The translations under genes were made by a program, and so were the position numbers. From NCBI GenBank assembly GCA_013874835.1, contig CP059430.1:1846741-1910740 (forward strand): 64,000 bases of DNA. Direction: 5' to 3'. Below are positions 19,211 to 28,029 of this stretch, piece by piece. This DNA comes from Carnobacteriaceae bacterium zg-84. Lineage in GTDB: Bacteria; Bacillota; Bacilli; Lactobacillales; Aerococcaceae. Below the pieces are notes generated by a model. It had not been told where the DNA came from and made no database searches. It was given only the letters and a program-made list of their open reading frames with translations. Positions within the stretch are counted from its first letter, which is position 1. Each line of letters begins with the position of its first letter.

Positions 19211-20158
19211 TTGAGTACAAAAAGTTCTGTATTATCCATATTACAGTGCCAGACAGACTATATTTCTGGGACGACATTATCACATCAACTCGATGTGACA
19301 CGTAATACCATTTGGAAAGCCATTCAAGCATTAAAACAAGAAGGATATATCATTGACACAAATGCCAAAGGTTATAAACTGACTGTCACACCAACACAAT
19401 TAAACCAAACTTTAATACAAGCAGCATTCCCACAAGGTGATATGTTCACTTACGACAGCATTACATCAACCAATTCTCAAGCAAAGCAATATGCCGATAC
19501 ACTAAAAAAAGACTTTGCTGTATTTATCGCAAACGAACAAACAATGGGAAAAGGCCGATTTGGTAGACCTTTTTACTCCCCTAAACAATCTGGACTATAT
19601 ATGAGTTTACTCTACCCGTCAAAAGATATTCAAACATATTTACATTTAGTCACACCCTTAACAGCCATTGCTGTTTTAAAAGCAATTAAAACTGTTACCG
19701 GTATCACTCCCTCTATTAAATGGGTGAACGATTTATTTTACCACCAAAAAAAAATAACGGGGATCCTCACAGAAGCCATAACAAATATTGAAACAGGACA
19801 AGTTGAACATATCATTATTGGAATTGGCATCAATCTATATAAACCTACCGATTTACCCAACGAATTAAAACATATTTTTGGATACATTAGTGACACACCC
19901 ATTAACGTCAATGCGTTAGTCATTGCCATTATAGACAATATACTTACCTTATTGGCACAACTCCCAAATACATCCTTTTTGGAAGACTATAAAAAGCATT
20001 GTTTTATTCTAGGAAAAAACATCACCGTATATCCTACACAACAAACACACTATACTGCAAAAGCCATTGACATTGACGACAACGGCCAACTAATTATCCA
20101 AACAGACGACACACAACTTCACACATTACAATTCGGCGAAATCTCTATTCGCTTTTAA
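19211..20158 (+). CDS. birA: Biotin operon repressor / biotin-protein ligase
   Basis: It activates biotin to biotinyl-AMP and attaches it to carboxylases. It is a 315-residue class II BirA. An N-terminal winged helix (about 1-65, DVTRNTIWKAIQALKQEGY) is followed by the ligase core with NEQTMGKGRFGRPFYSP (biotin/ATP loop), IKWVNDLF and ITGILTEA, then the SH3-like C-terminal domain. It starts at TTG 19211 behind AAGGAGG. bioY follows after 11 bases, so repressor-ligase and transporter form one unit. In this position BirA probably regulates its own operon. Confidence 0.94.
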   Translation: MSTKSSVLSILQCQTDYISGTTLSHQLDVTRNTIWKAIQALKQEGYIIDTNAKGYKLTVTPTQLNQTLIQAAFPQGDMFTYDSITSTNSQAKQYADTLKKDFAVFIANEQTMGKGRFGRPFYSPKQSGLYMSLLYPSKDIQTYLHLVTPLTAIAVLKAIKTVTGITPSIKWVNDLFYHQKKITGILTEAITNIETGQVEHIIIGIGINLYKPTDLPNELKHIFGYISDTPINVNALVIAIIDNILTLLAQLPNTSFLEDYKKHCFILGKNITVYPTQQTHYTAKAIDIDDNGQLIIQTDDTQLHTLQFGEISIRF

Positions 20159-20169
20159 AGGAGAACACT

Positions 20170-20679
20170 ATGAAACCAAAAGACATCACACTCATCAGCC
20201 TATTTGCTGTCTTAACATTCGTCAGCAGTTATTTTATACTACCCATTGGACCCGTTCCAGTTACAACACAAACCTTTTTCATTATCGTCACAGGACTCCT
20301 ATTAAAACCGTTCTCAGCATGTTTAACACAAATCATCAACATCATGCTTATGTGCGTGTTCAAATCGGCGTTTGCTTCACCCACCTTTGGTTTTCTATTA
20401 GGTTTTGTTGTCAGTGCAACCATTTTATCACTTCTGACATACCGTAAGAAAAACATGCTTCTAATGGTTGTCGCAACAATGATTGCATCTATTTGTATCT
20501 ATCTAGTCGGTATCCCATATTTTGTAGCAACCACACATGGAAAATACACCTTTATAACCGCACTGAGTGTTACATTAACACCTTTTATTATAGGTGACAC
20601 AATCAAAGCAATAATGGCCATCATTGTTGCCAAAACATTAAGACCTCTTGTCAAAGAGGCTAACTCAAAAAAACAATAA
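20170..20679 (+). CDS. bioY: Biotin ECF transporter S component BioY
   Basis: This is a 169-residue membrane protein of the BioY family with about six hydrophobic segments. It has the motifs LPIGPVPVTTQTFFI and, near the end, TPFIIGDTIKAIMAIIVAK. It binds biotin with high affinity and imports it with the ECF module, or slowly alone. Its AAAGGAG ribosome site lies just past the birA stop. No biotin synthesis genes are seen, which fits a biotin auxotroph. Confidence 0.94.
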   Translation: MKPKDITLISLFAVLTFVSSYFILPIGPVPVTTQTFFIIVTGLLLKPFSACLTQIINIMLMCVFKSAFASPTFGFLLGFVVSATILSLLTYRKKNMLLMVVATMIASICIYLVGIPYFVATTHGKYTFITALSVTLTPFIIGDTIKAIMAIIVAKTLRPLVKEANSKKQ

Positions 20680-20722
20680 AATAAAAGCCTTTTATATAAA
20701 CATTTTATCAACATAAAATAAG

Positions 20723-20763
20723 TAGTGTTCTAACCATGTTAGATATTAGAGTACTATTTTTTT
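20723..20763 (+). terminator. Terminator of birA-bioY
   Basis: TAGTGTTCTAA and TTAGAGTACTA pair with two mismatches and are followed by TTTTTTT. It is 45 bp after the bioY stop. Confidence 0.7.
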
Positions 20764-20819
20764 ACTACTACAGCTACCCTCTACCAACATAATTTATGCT
20801 ATACTAATAAAAAAGATAA

Positions 20820-21155
20820 AAAGATGAAAATAAAGACACAATTATCGACTATATCGAATCGTTTGAACCAACGAAAACACCTTATTTATGGATAAAACAA
20901 AATGGCGTTTTTCATATTTTTGATAGTAAAACAAAAACAACACAAGAAACACCTTACAAAAAAACATGGCCTATCACGATTACATCCTCCGATGTAACCA
21001 TATCCCCATATTCATTCTTTTTAGCAACATCTGATGAAGAACACTATGTATTGGTTAACGCAACTCAATCCTTTACACTGCCAATCAACAAAGACATCTC
21101 CATTCAATCACAAATAAAAGCAAGCATTAAAAACGGTGACATAATATTAGAATAA
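20820..21155 (+). pseudogene. Small unknown gene with a likely start-proximal frameshift
   Basis: An open frame of 111 codons encodes DENKDTIIDYIESFEPTKTP and continues to IKNGDIILE, but has no usable start codon. ATG 20824 lies in the other frame and stops after about 18 codons. Adding one A to the A4 run at 20827-20830 would give MKNKDTIIDYIESF in frame. A promoter-like TGCTATACT sits 25 bases upstream. The protein looks soluble and beta-rich; I do not recognise it. It lies between the bioY terminator and the terminator shared with fba. Confidence 0.6.
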
Positions 21156-21162
21156 CATATGA

Positions 21163-21201
21163 AAAGAGGTAGAAAATGGACGAGCCATTTTCTACCTCTT
21201 T
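21163..21201. terminator. Bidirectional terminator between fba and the small gene
   Basis: A 17-bp perfect stem (21163-21179 with 21185-21201) has AAAGAGG on one side and CCTCTTT on the other. It is 16 bp from the fba stop. Confidence 0.85.
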
Positions 21202-21216
21202 GTCTATCAATACTGA

Positions 21217-22074
21217 TTATGCTTTGTTTGTTGAACCAAAGATATCCATTGTTTCTTTTGTTACTTTCACGATAGCATCAAAACCTGGTTTGATAACTTT
21301 ACGTGGATCGTATACATCTTTATCTGCATCTAATTTTGCACGAACAGCTGCTGTCCATTGTTGTTGTAATTCTGTGTTAACATTGATTTTAGCATGTCCA
21401 CGTTCAATCGCTTTTTTGATTTGATATTCTGGAATACCTGAACCACCATGTAATACTAATGGAGCACCAGTTGCATTAGAGATTGCTTCCATTTCATCAA
21501 AACCTAAAACTGGTTCACCAGCATACGTACCGTGCACAGAACCTAAAGCTGCTGCTAAAGCATCAATATTTGCTTCAGATACCATACGTTTGCATTCTTC
21601 TAAATCAGCATATTTAACACCGCCTGTTACGCCGTCTTCAGTACCACCAACAGTACCCACTTCTGCTTCAACAGACGCACCTCTAGGATGTGCGTATGCA
21701 ACAACTTCTTTTGTTAATTCAATATTTTCATCAATTGGGAAATGAGAATGGTCAAACATTACTGAGCTGAAACCTGCATCAATATATTGTTTACATACGT
21801 CAACACTTGATCCATGATCTAAGTGTAATGCTACTGGAACTGTAATATTCATTGTTTCTAACAAAGCATTTACCATAGCTGATACAACTTTAGCACCACC
21901 CATATATTTACCAGCACCTTCAGACACACCTAAAATAATTGGTGAATTTGCTTCTTGTGCTGCTGTTAATACTGCTTGTGTCCATTCTAAGTTATTGATA
22001 TTGAATTGACCAACAGCATATTTTCCTTCTTTAGCTTTGTTTAACATTTCTGTCATACTTACTAAACGACTCAT
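21217..22074 (-). CDS. fba: Fructose-bisphosphate aldolase, class II
   Basis: It cleaves fructose 1,6-bisphosphate to DHAP and glyceraldehyde 3-phosphate in glycolysis, using a Zn ion. The 285 residues are typical of the Gram-positive FbaA group. Metal ligands are visible in ALHLDHGSS (His 83 region), [18 protein letters not shown] and [16 protein letters not shown]-type ribosome site precedes ATG 22074. It is monocistronic. Confidence 0.97.
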   Translation of the reverse strand: MSRLVSMTEMLNKAKEGKYAVGQFNINNLEWTQAVLTAAQEANSPIILGVSEGAGKYMGGAKVVSAMVNALLETMNITVPVALHLDHGSSVDVCKQYIDAGFSSVMFDHSHFPIDENIELTKEVVAYAHPRGASVEAEVGTVGGTEDGVTGGVKYADLEECKRMVSEANIDALAAALGSVHGTYAGEPVLGFDEMEAISNATGAPLVLHGGSGIPEYQIKKAIERGHAKINVNTELQQQWTAAVRAKLDADKDVYDPRKVIKPGFDAIVKVTKETMDIFGSTNKA

Positions 22075-22241
22075 GTCATGTTCCTCCTATTGTGTGAATA
22101 CACATCACTTATTTTTTACATTTACATTCTAGCAAATTTCATCTTTTTTTTCTATATAATTGTATTTTTATATACGCTATCATTTTAAATTTAATATAAA
22201 TGTAATGTTAATCCCTTACATCTTATTTACATATACTCAAA

Positions 22242-22285
22242 AAACCCGACAAAGACACGTGTTGGTACGTGTCTTTGTCGGGTTT
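22242..22285 (-). terminator. Terminator of secG
   Basis: A 19-bp perfect stem (22242-22260 with 22267-22285) with a 6-base loop sits 12 bases past the secG stop; on the minus strand it runs into TTT. Confidence 0.9.
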
Positions 22286-22296
22286 AAACTGTATGA

Positions 22297-22536
22297 TTAT
22301 AAACCTTTTGATGTTAAATACATCATAATGAATGTAATGATAAAGAATACAGATAATAATACAAATGTTGCACGTTGCATAAATGCTTCAAAACCACGTG
22401 CTTTACGACGAACGAATAATTCCTCTGCTCCCCCTGATAACGAATTTGCTGCATTCGTTTTCGTTGGTTGCATCACAACGGCAATAATAATGATAATAGA
22501 TAAAATAATTAACAATACTGATAAAAGACTATACAT
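22297..22536 (-). CDS. secG: Preprotein translocase subunit SecG
   Basis: This 79-residue protein has two transmembrane segments (about 2-22 and 55-75) separated by the conserved loop GGAEELFVRRKARGFE. That is the Gram-positive SecG pattern. It is part of the SecYEG channel and speeds export. It often precedes rnr-smpB in relatives; here it stands alone with its own terminator. An AGGAGG site precedes the start. Confidence 0.93.
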   Translation of the reverse strand: MYSLLSVLLIILSIIIIIAVVMQPTKTNAANSLSGGAEELFVRRKARGFEAFMQRATFVLLSVFFIITFIMMYLTSKGL

Positions 22537-22643
22537 AATTTCCTCCTACACATTTCAATCAAACCCATTCTAGCATATAACACTACGAATTACTAGATAT
22601 TTATGATAAACTAACTATAAAATATCATTTTACGAGGTTAAAT

Positions 22644-23924
22644 ATGACCCAATTTAAACAATTTTATAAAAAAACACAACGTCAAAGACAAGAAATCCTT
22701 GCTTCTTTACCCACACTAACCGAACAAGATAAACAACTTTTATTTCAAAACAACAGTTTATCCAGTGATATAGCAAATACCATTACAGAAAATAATATTG
22801 GTCTTTACGCCATTCCTCTAGGCGTTGCCCCCGATATAGTCATTGATGGAAAAACATATTTAGCGCCTATGGCAACAGAAGAACCCTCCGTCATTGCTGC
22901 GGCTAGTTTTGGTGCACAAATCATCAAAAAAGCTGGTGGGTTTCACATTCTAAAAAATGACCGCTATATGATTGGCGAAATCGCCCTTTGTCAACTCGAT
23001 GATATAGAGCACGCTAAAATGAATATTGAAGCACAAAAAGACACACTTTTGTCACTAGCCAATCAATCGTATCCATCCATTGTTAAACGAGGCGGGGGTG
23101 CAAAAAATCTCTTTATAGACATCAAAACAAGTCAAGACAAGACGCATACTTTTTTAATCATTTACTTAATGGTCGATACCAAAGAAGCGATGGGAGCGAA
23201 CATATTAAACACAATGCTAGAAGCGATAAAGCCAACCATTGAAACACTGGCGAACCAATCTGCAATTATGTCTATTTTATCAAATTATGCCAACCATTCT
23301 TTAACGAGTATCTCTTGCCAAATACCCGTATCTCTTTTAACTACTTTAAACACAAATCTAACAGGTGAACAAGTTCGTGATAAAATCATTCAAGCCTATC
23401 AGTTAGCAACAGCAGATATTTATCGTGCAACGACGCATAACAAAGGCATTATGAATGGCATTTCTGCGGTAGTGCTAGCAACGGGAAACGATACACGTGC
23501 CATTGAAGCAGGTGCACACGCCTTTGCAACACATACCGGAACTTATCAGCCTTTAACCGTTTGGGAAAAAGCAGATAATGGTGACTTAAAAGGAACGATT
23601 ACCATTCCTTTGCCAATCGGATATGTTGGTGGCTCGATTAACATTCATCCGAGCGCTGTGCTATCTCAACACATTTCTCAAACCACAAACGCAAAAGAAT
23701 TAGCAACTTTAATCGCAAGCGTCGGTTTAGCACAAAACTTAGCCGCTTTACGAGCTCTCGTTAGTGAAGGTATTCAACACGGACACATGGCATTACAGCT
23801 AAAATCGCTAGCCTTATCCGTTGGGGCGACACAAGACGAAATCCCTCTTTTAGTTGAAAAACTAAAACAAGAAAAAGTCGTCAATCAAGAAATCGCTAAA
23901 AAACTTTTACAAACATTAAAATAA
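22644..23924 (+). CDS. mvaA: Hydroxymethylglutaryl-CoA reductase (class II)
   Basis: It reduces HMG-CoA to mevalonate, the committed step of the mevalonate pathway. The 426 residues fit stand-alone bacterial class II enzymes. Visible are the catalytic Glu in MATEEPSVIAAAS, the Lys/Asp region and MVDTKEAMGANILNTM, the cofactor segment NKGIMNGISAVVLATGND, and the C-terminal catalytic His near GIQHGHMALQ. It is not fused to acetyl-CoA acetyltransferase as in enterococcal MvaE. It lies about 9 kb from mvaD-mvaK2-fni. Confidence 0.95.
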   Translation: MTQFKQFYKKTQRQRQEILASLPTLTEQDKQLLFQNNSLSSDIANTITENNIGLYAIPLGVAPDIVIDGKTYLAPMATEEPSVIAAASFGAQIIKKAGGFHILKNDRYMIGEIALCQLDDIEHAKMNIEAQKDTLLSLANQSYPSIVKRGGGAKNLFIDIKTSQDKTHTFLIIYLMVDTKEAMGANILNTMLEAIKPTIETLANQSAIMSILSNYANHSLTSISCQIPVSLLTTLNTNLTGEQVRDKIIQAYQLATADIYRATTHNKGIMNGISAVVLATGNDTRAIEAGAHAFATHTGTYQPLTVWEKADNGDLKGTITIPLPIGYVGGSINIHPSAVLSQHISQTTNAKELATLIASVGLAQNLAALRALVSEGIQHGHMALQLKSLALSVGATQDEIPLLVEKLKQEKVVNQEIAKKLLQTLK

Positions 23925-23965
23925 TTTGCATATAGTATCAATACATAAATCATTTTGGAGGCATT

Positions 23966-24643
23966 ATGTTATTTATTATTGGTACTATTTTTGCATCTTT
24001 TACACAAGCCATCGCTCATCGCTACGCTCAACAAACACAAACATCTCACCGATCTATGTGTCACCATTGTCATCAACAACTTTATTGGTATCACCTTATC
24101 CCCATTTTATCGTACATCCTCACAACTGGAAAATGTACCTTTTGCAAAAAACGTATTCCGTTCTACTATCCATGTATGGAATGTTTAGGCGGATTACTGG
24201 CGCTCTTTTTACCACATTGTAACACATCTTACACACTCATTCTTATCGCCTTTTTTATTTTTGCACAAATTGATTTAGAATATCAAATCGTACCAAACAC
24301 ATGGCAAGGCCTCTATTTTATTGTAACTCTATTATATTGTGCCATTCCACATCATCGCTTTTATATCAGTGTATTGATGCTCTTTTTATATGGCACCATT
24401 GATAAACATCTCCCAAATAAAATAGGTGGTGCAGATGTCAAACTATTGCTCATAACATATTTAAACATCGGCATGCTTTCAACCATGTATATCCTATTAT
24501 ACGCCAGTATTTTCGCACTTTTGTATATGTGTATTAAACATCGTTTCAAACAATCTATCGCTTTTGTTCCCTTTTTATGTTTAGGTGCATGTTTACACAG
24601 TTATCTTTTATTTATCCACAATTTATATCCACTTATCCACTGA
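23966..24643 (+). CDS. comC: Type IV prepilin peptidase (ComC/PilD family)
   Basis: This 225-residue membrane aspartyl protease cleaves and methylates prepilins, including ComGC-type competence pseudopilins. An N-terminal zinc-ribbon-like loop has C32-x2-C35 and C57-x2-C60. The catalytic aspartates are in FAQIDLEYQIVPN (D103) and GGADVKLL (D157). About six to seven membrane segments follow. TTTGGAGG precedes the ATG. The gene ends in a cluster of DnaA boxes and converges on the sigH-like competence sigma factor gene. Confidence 0.9.
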   Translation: MLFIIGTIFASFTQAIAHRYAQQTQTSHRSMCHHCHQQLYWYHLIPILSYILTTGKCTFCKKRIPFYYPCMECLGGLLALFLPHCNTSYTLILIAFFIFAQIDLEYQIVPNTWQGLYFIVTLLYCAIPHHRFYISVLMLFLYGTIDKHLPNKIGGADVKLLLITYLNIGMLSTMYILLYASIFALLYMCIKHRFKQSIAFVPFLCLGACLHSYLLFIHNLYPLIH

Positions 24644-24656
24644 TTTTTGTGGATAA
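24612..24656. promoter_or_regulatory. DnaA-box cluster at the 3' end of comC
   Basis: TTATCCACA occurs at 24612-24620 and, inverted, at 24648-24656. A one-mismatch copy, TTATCCACT, lies at 24633-24641. Looser TCCACA variants continue to about 24740. The consensus is the bacterial DnaA 9-mer. The cluster overlaps the last codons of comC. Confidence 0.7.
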
Positions 24657-24839
24657 CTTTGTTCCACAAGATAAAAACACACTTTTTGACTATGTTTCAC
24701 AAGTTTGTTTTCCACAAATTAACAAAATTGTCCACATTTTTCTTTATCATACGTGAATAAATGAATAATCGTGCCAGTATTTTTATTGACCAACACGATT
24801 TTCACCTACGGGAGCATTTATTGCTCACACTAAATATTA

Positions 24840-25394
24840 TTATTTTGATTTGATATATCGCCTTATCTTATATTTAGAGCGATATAAACTGTTCATCCAC
24901 TTTTTTTCACATTTATATGGATATTTTTGACTATAATAAAAAACTTGCTTTTCTTGATTGGATAATGTTTCATACGCTTCGTCAAAAGTTTCTCGAACAA
25001 CTAGTATATCAATCGGATTAAGTGCTTGATTATACCGAATGCCCGTATAATTCTCATAAAAGGCATCATCTTGATTCACCATTAAAAAATCTCCCAATCT
25101 CTTTGATGCATAATGGTATCTTAATAACTGCTTAAAATGATTATTTAATAAAAAACGGTAAAATGTACTAAACTTAACATTTTTTTGTAAATCATACTTC
25201 ATAATTGCATCATACATTACAACACAACATTCTTGTATAAAATCTTCTTTTTCCATATTCGGTAAATAATATTTATTCGCCATTTTGTTCATCAGCGGCG
25301 TATATTTTTTTACCAACACATTAAAAGATTGTTCTTCACCCAATAAAAACCGATGAATAAATACTGTATCGTCGATTAACTCATGACTATCCAA
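24840..25394 (-). CDS. sigH: SigH/ComX-like alternative sigma factor
   Basis: This is a 184-residue sigma-70-type protein. Region 2 is at residues about 24-95 (FNVLVKKYTPLMNKMANKYY, DFIQECCVVMYDAIMKYD, KFSTFYRFLL). A weak region 4 closes the protein (TLSNQEKQVFYYSQKYPYKC). It lies after mrnC and rlmB, the same order as sigH in Bacillus. In streptococci and lactobacilli this family (ComX/SigH) switches on DNA-uptake genes. It starts at TTG 25394, 8 bases after GGAAGGGG, which suggests weak translation. The convergent neighbour is the prepilin peptidase. Confidence 0.82.
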   Translation of the reverse strand: MDSHELIDDTVFIHRFLLGEEQSFNVLVKKYTPLMNKMANKYYLPNMEKEDFIQECCVVMYDAIMKYDLQKNVKFSTFYRFLLNNHFKQLLRYHYASKRLGDFLMVNQDDAFYENYTGIRYNQALNPIDILVVRETFDEAYETLSNQEKQVFYYSQKYPYKCEKKWMNSLYRSKYKIRRYIKSK

Positions 25395-25420
25395 TAAACA
25401 TACCCCTTCCTATCAAGGAA

Positions 25421-26254
25421 TTATGATAAACGTCTACCTCTAAATACTTCATACAATAAAATACCCGTAGCCACACTCGCATTTAAACTTTGAACATGCC
25501 CTACCATTGGAATAGTTAATAATGCATCTGCACTTTCTTTCACTAAGCGTGACACACCTTTTCCCTCATTTCCAATAACCAACGCTAACGCACCTTTTAC
25601 TTGCCACGACGTATAAGACTGGCCGCTCATATCTGTTGCAAAAATCCAAACCCCACGTTGTTTCAGATGCTCAATCGTTTGATGTAAATTCGTTACACGC
25701 ACAACTGGTACATGCTCAATAGCACCCGTAGATGTTTTCGCCACTGTAGATGTTAAACCGACTGCTCGACGTTTTGGAATAATAATGCCATGAACACCTA
25801 CCGCATCTGCTGTTCTCATAATCGACCCTAAATTATGCGGATCTTCTATGCCATCTAAAATAAGAAAAAAAGGATCTTCTTGTTTGTCTTCTGCTTTCTT
25901 AAACAAATCCTCTAATGTGGCATAATCATACGCTGCAACGGCTGCGATAACGCCTTGATGCACACCACCTTGAGATATAGTATCTAATTTCGTTTTAGGC
26001 ACCGTTTGTATCTGTATCCCTTTTTGTTTTGCTAAAGATATTATGTCAGAAATTTTATCGCCAGACAATGTTTCTTGAATAAACAAACGATTCACATCAC
26101 GATTTCCTTTTAACAACTCAATAATTGGTATGCGACCCATAACAAAATCGTCTAAATCCGGCATCACATGCTGTTCATTCGGTTTTTTTATTGTTTGAAC
26201 GTGTTTTTTGTCATTATAACGCTCTTTTCGTCTATTTAACGGTTGCTTTTTCAT
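25421..26254 (-). CDS. rlmB: 23S rRNA (guanosine-2'-O)-methyltransferase RlmB
   Basis: It methylates G2251 of 23S rRNA. It is a 277-residue SpoU/TrmH-family enzyme. A basic N-terminal extension precedes the substrate-binding domain (GRIPIIELLKGN), then the knotted SPOUT domain with LDGIEDPHNLGSIMRTADA, VIGNEGKGVSRLV and IPMVGHVQSLNASVATGILL. Its start overlaps the end of mrnC by 23 bases. The sigma factor gene follows 26 bases downstream. Confidence 0.95.
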   Translation of the reverse strand: MKKQPLNRRKERYNDKKHVQTIKKPNEQHVMPDLDDFVMGRIPIIELLKGNRDVNRLFIQETLSGDKISDIISLAKQKGIQIQTVPKTKLDTISQGGVHQGVIAAVAAYDYATLEDLFKKAEDKQEDPFFLILDGIEDPHNLGSIMRTADAVGVHGIIIPKRRAVGLTSTVAKTSTGAIEHVPVVRVTNLHQTIEHLKQRGVWIFATDMSGQSYTSWQVKGALALVIGNEGKGVSRLVKESADALLTIPMVGHVQSLNASVATGILLYEVFRGRRLS

Positions 26255-26645
26255 CTTCTTCTCCTATTGTTCTTACACACCAATTTAAAAGGGTATTTAA
26301 ACGCTCTTCTTCTTTACAAATATGTAAATAACCCATGACCGCCTCAAAACCCGTAGCAATACGATACGTCATAATATCCGTATTTTTAGCACTCGTATGA
26401 CTTTTCGTATTTCGTCCTCGCTTATAAATATCTATTTCTTTTTCTGTTAAAAATGCCTCTATCGATAACATGCGCATCATCAAAAACGCTTGTGCCTTAG
26501 CTGATACATATCGCGTTGCAGCTCTATGTAAATGATTTGGCTTTGTTAATCCTGTAGTTAATAAATAATCTCTAATAAATACTTCATAGACAGCATCTCC
26601 TATATATGCCAACGTCAGCCCATTCAAATGTTCAAAATTTTCCAT
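26232..26645 (-). CDS. mrnC: Mini-ribonuclease 3
   Basis: It is a 137-residue RNase III-type catalytic domain without a dsRNA-binding domain, used in 23S rRNA maturation. Key residues are in LTLAYIGDAVYEVFIRDYL (the Asp near residue 15) and, near the end, TGFEAVMGYLH (Glu). I chose ATG 26645 because AAAGGAG lies 5 bases upstream; a longer reading to 26696 has no ribosome site. cysS, its usual upstream neighbour, is absent here. Confidence 0.92.
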   Translation of the reverse strand: MENFEHLNGLTLAYIGDAVYEVFIRDYLLTTGLTKPNHLHRAATRYVSAKAQAFLMMRMLSIEAFLTEKEIDIYKRGRNTKSHTSAKNTDIMTYRIATGFEAVMGYLHICKEEERLNTLLNWCVRTIGEEDEKATVK

Positions 26646-26661
26646 TGATTCTCCTTTTATG

Positions 26662-26724
26662 ACGAATATATTCATTGATAGTATACCACACATCATAAAA
26701 CTTTATGAAAATGAATATATTCGT
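26662..26724. promoter_or_regulatory. Paired ACGAATATATTCAT sites upstream of mrnC-rlmB-sigH
   Basis: The 14-mer ACGAATATATTCAT occurs at 26662-26675 and, exactly inverted, at 26711-26724, 35 bases apart. Each copy contains the palindrome GAATATATTC. Read toward mrnC, the distal copy is TACGAATA preceded by a T-run, identical to the streptococcal com-box core bound by ComX-polymerase. Whether it is a com-box or a repressor operator is not settled. Confidence 0.55.
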
Positions 26725-26727
26725 AAT

Positions 26728-26768
26728 AAAAAAGAGGGTGAACAGAGCTTTTAAGCTACCCATTCACC
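26728..26768 (-). terminator. Terminator of the methionine uptake operon
   Basis: On the minus strand GGTGAA..AGCTT pairs with AAGCT..TTCACC and is followed by CTCTTTTTT. It is 36 bp past the amidohydrolase stop and directly upstream of the mrnC promoter region. Confidence 0.75.
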
Positions 26769-26803
26769 ACTTCATTTAGCTATATCCATTAAAGTCTATA
26801 CAA

Positions 26804-27967
26804 CTATGATAATCTATCTAATAAATACGAAACTTCATACAACACGCCTAAACGTAACACACGCTCATCAATATCAAATTTTTCATGATGATGTCCGTAT
26901 GCCGTACGTTCATCACTTTGAGAACCTAGTAACGCATATACTCCCGGTACATGTACCAAATAGTCCGCAAAATCATCGGCACCCATACTTTTTCCATAAT
27001 CAACTACTACACGTTCGATACCCTCAACACGTTGACCAACTTCTGCTGCACATTGCGCCATTTGCTCATCATTGATAACAGGTGCTGCCGCATCATACCA
27101 ATCAATTTCCACATCACAACGATGTGTTGTTGCAATCCCTTTAACAATACGTGTCACCGCTTCTTGTAAGTGAGCTCTTGTTTCATGACTAAAAGCACGA
27201 ATAGTTCCCTCTAATATTGCCTCATTTGCAACAATATTATATCTTGAACCTGAATGGAATTTACCAATACCAACAACAGCATTATCTGTTGGAGCTACCT
27301 CACGTGCCACAATTGTTTGTAATGCCACAACCACTTCACTTCCTGTTACAAGAGCATCTCGGCCTAGCTGTGGTAACCCAACATGTGAACTACGCCCCGT
27401 AATACGAATTTTAAAAATATCACACGAAGCATTAACAGCACCGCCTCGAACATTTAATTGTCCCACAGGTAATCCAGAGTTGACATGGATTGCAAAGGCC
27501 TCCTCAACATCAGCAACTTTCCCATGTTTGATAAATTGTTTCGCACCCGCTCCAATTTCTTCAGCAGGTTGAAAGGCAATTTTAACAGTTCCTGAAAAAG
27601 TCTGTTTTAACTCATTCAACACAATGGCTGTTCCTAGTCCCATTGTCGTATGCGCATCATGCCCACAAGCATGGCTTAATCCCTCACGCTTGGAAGCATA
27701 CACCGCACCCGTTTTTTCTTCAATTTCTAAAGCATCAATATCTGCACGTAATAAAATCGTTTTTCCATTTCCTTTTTCCCCTTTCACAATCGCCAAAACA
27801 CCTGTTTCATCGACTGTTTCATAAGGAATATTATGCTTATCTAATACCTCTTGAATAAATTTACTCGTTTCATATTCTTTCAAACTTGGTTCTGGGTACT
27901 GATGAAAATGTCGTCTTAACTCAATTAAATACGGTTCTAACGCCTCTACACGTTGCTGTAATGTCAT
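26804..27967 (-). CDS. M20-family metallo-amidohydrolase
   Basis: The 387 residues belong to the M20D group (N-acyl amino acid hydrolases such as hippurate hydrolase, IAA-amino acid hydrolase and N-acetyldiaminopimelate deacetylase). Metal-site motifs are RADIDALEIEE, SHACGHDAHTTMGLG, QPAEEIGAGAKQ and, late, the His in GHHHEKFDID. The dimerisation domain lies at about 180-295. It is last in an operon with metN-metI-metQ, which suggests that it frees methionine or a sulfur amino acid from an N-acyl or peptide form. The exact substrate is inference. Confidence 0.88.
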   Translation of the reverse strand: MTLQQRVEALEPYLIELRRHFHQYPEPSLKEYETSKFIQEVLDKHNIPYETVDETGVLAIVKGEKGNGKTILLRADIDALEIEEKTGAVYASKREGLSHACGHDAHTTMGLGTAIVLNELKQTFSGTVKIAFQPAEEIGAGAKQFIKHGKVADVEEAFAIHVNSGLPVGQLNVRGGAVNASCDIFKIRITGRSSHVGLPQLGRDALVTGSEVVVALQTIVAREVAPTDNAVVGIGKFHSGSRYNIVANEAILEGTIRAFSHETRAHLQEAVTRIVKGIATTHRCDVEIDWYDAAAPVINDEQMAQCAAEVGQRVEGIERVVVDYGKSMGADDFADYLVHVPGVYALLGSQSDERTAYGHHHEKFDIDERVLRLGVLYEVSYLLDRLS

Positions 27968-27995
27968 ATTTACGCCTTCTTTCTAAAACACAAAG

Positions 27996-28016
27996 AGCCG
28001 AGATGACATCTCAGCT
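27996..28016 (-). terminator. Intra-operon hairpin before the amidohydrolase
   Basis: AGCTGAGATG pairs with CATCTCGGCT (one G-T pair), followed on the minus strand by CTTTGTGTTTT. It is likely a partial terminator or mRNA stabiliser between metQ and the hydrolase gene. Confidence 0.5.
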
Positions 28017-28029
28017 ACCTTGTCTGTCA

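Noticed and set aside
24763..24830. Small hairpins between comC and sigH (AATCGTG/CACGATT and GAGCA/TGCTC)
   Set aside because: The stems are short, with no T-run or conserved motif; they may be weak terminators but are not supportable.
26646..26696. Longer N-terminus for mrnC starting at 26696
   Set aside because: It covers the inverted repeat and has no ribosome site; ATG 26645 has AAAGGAG and matches the family start.
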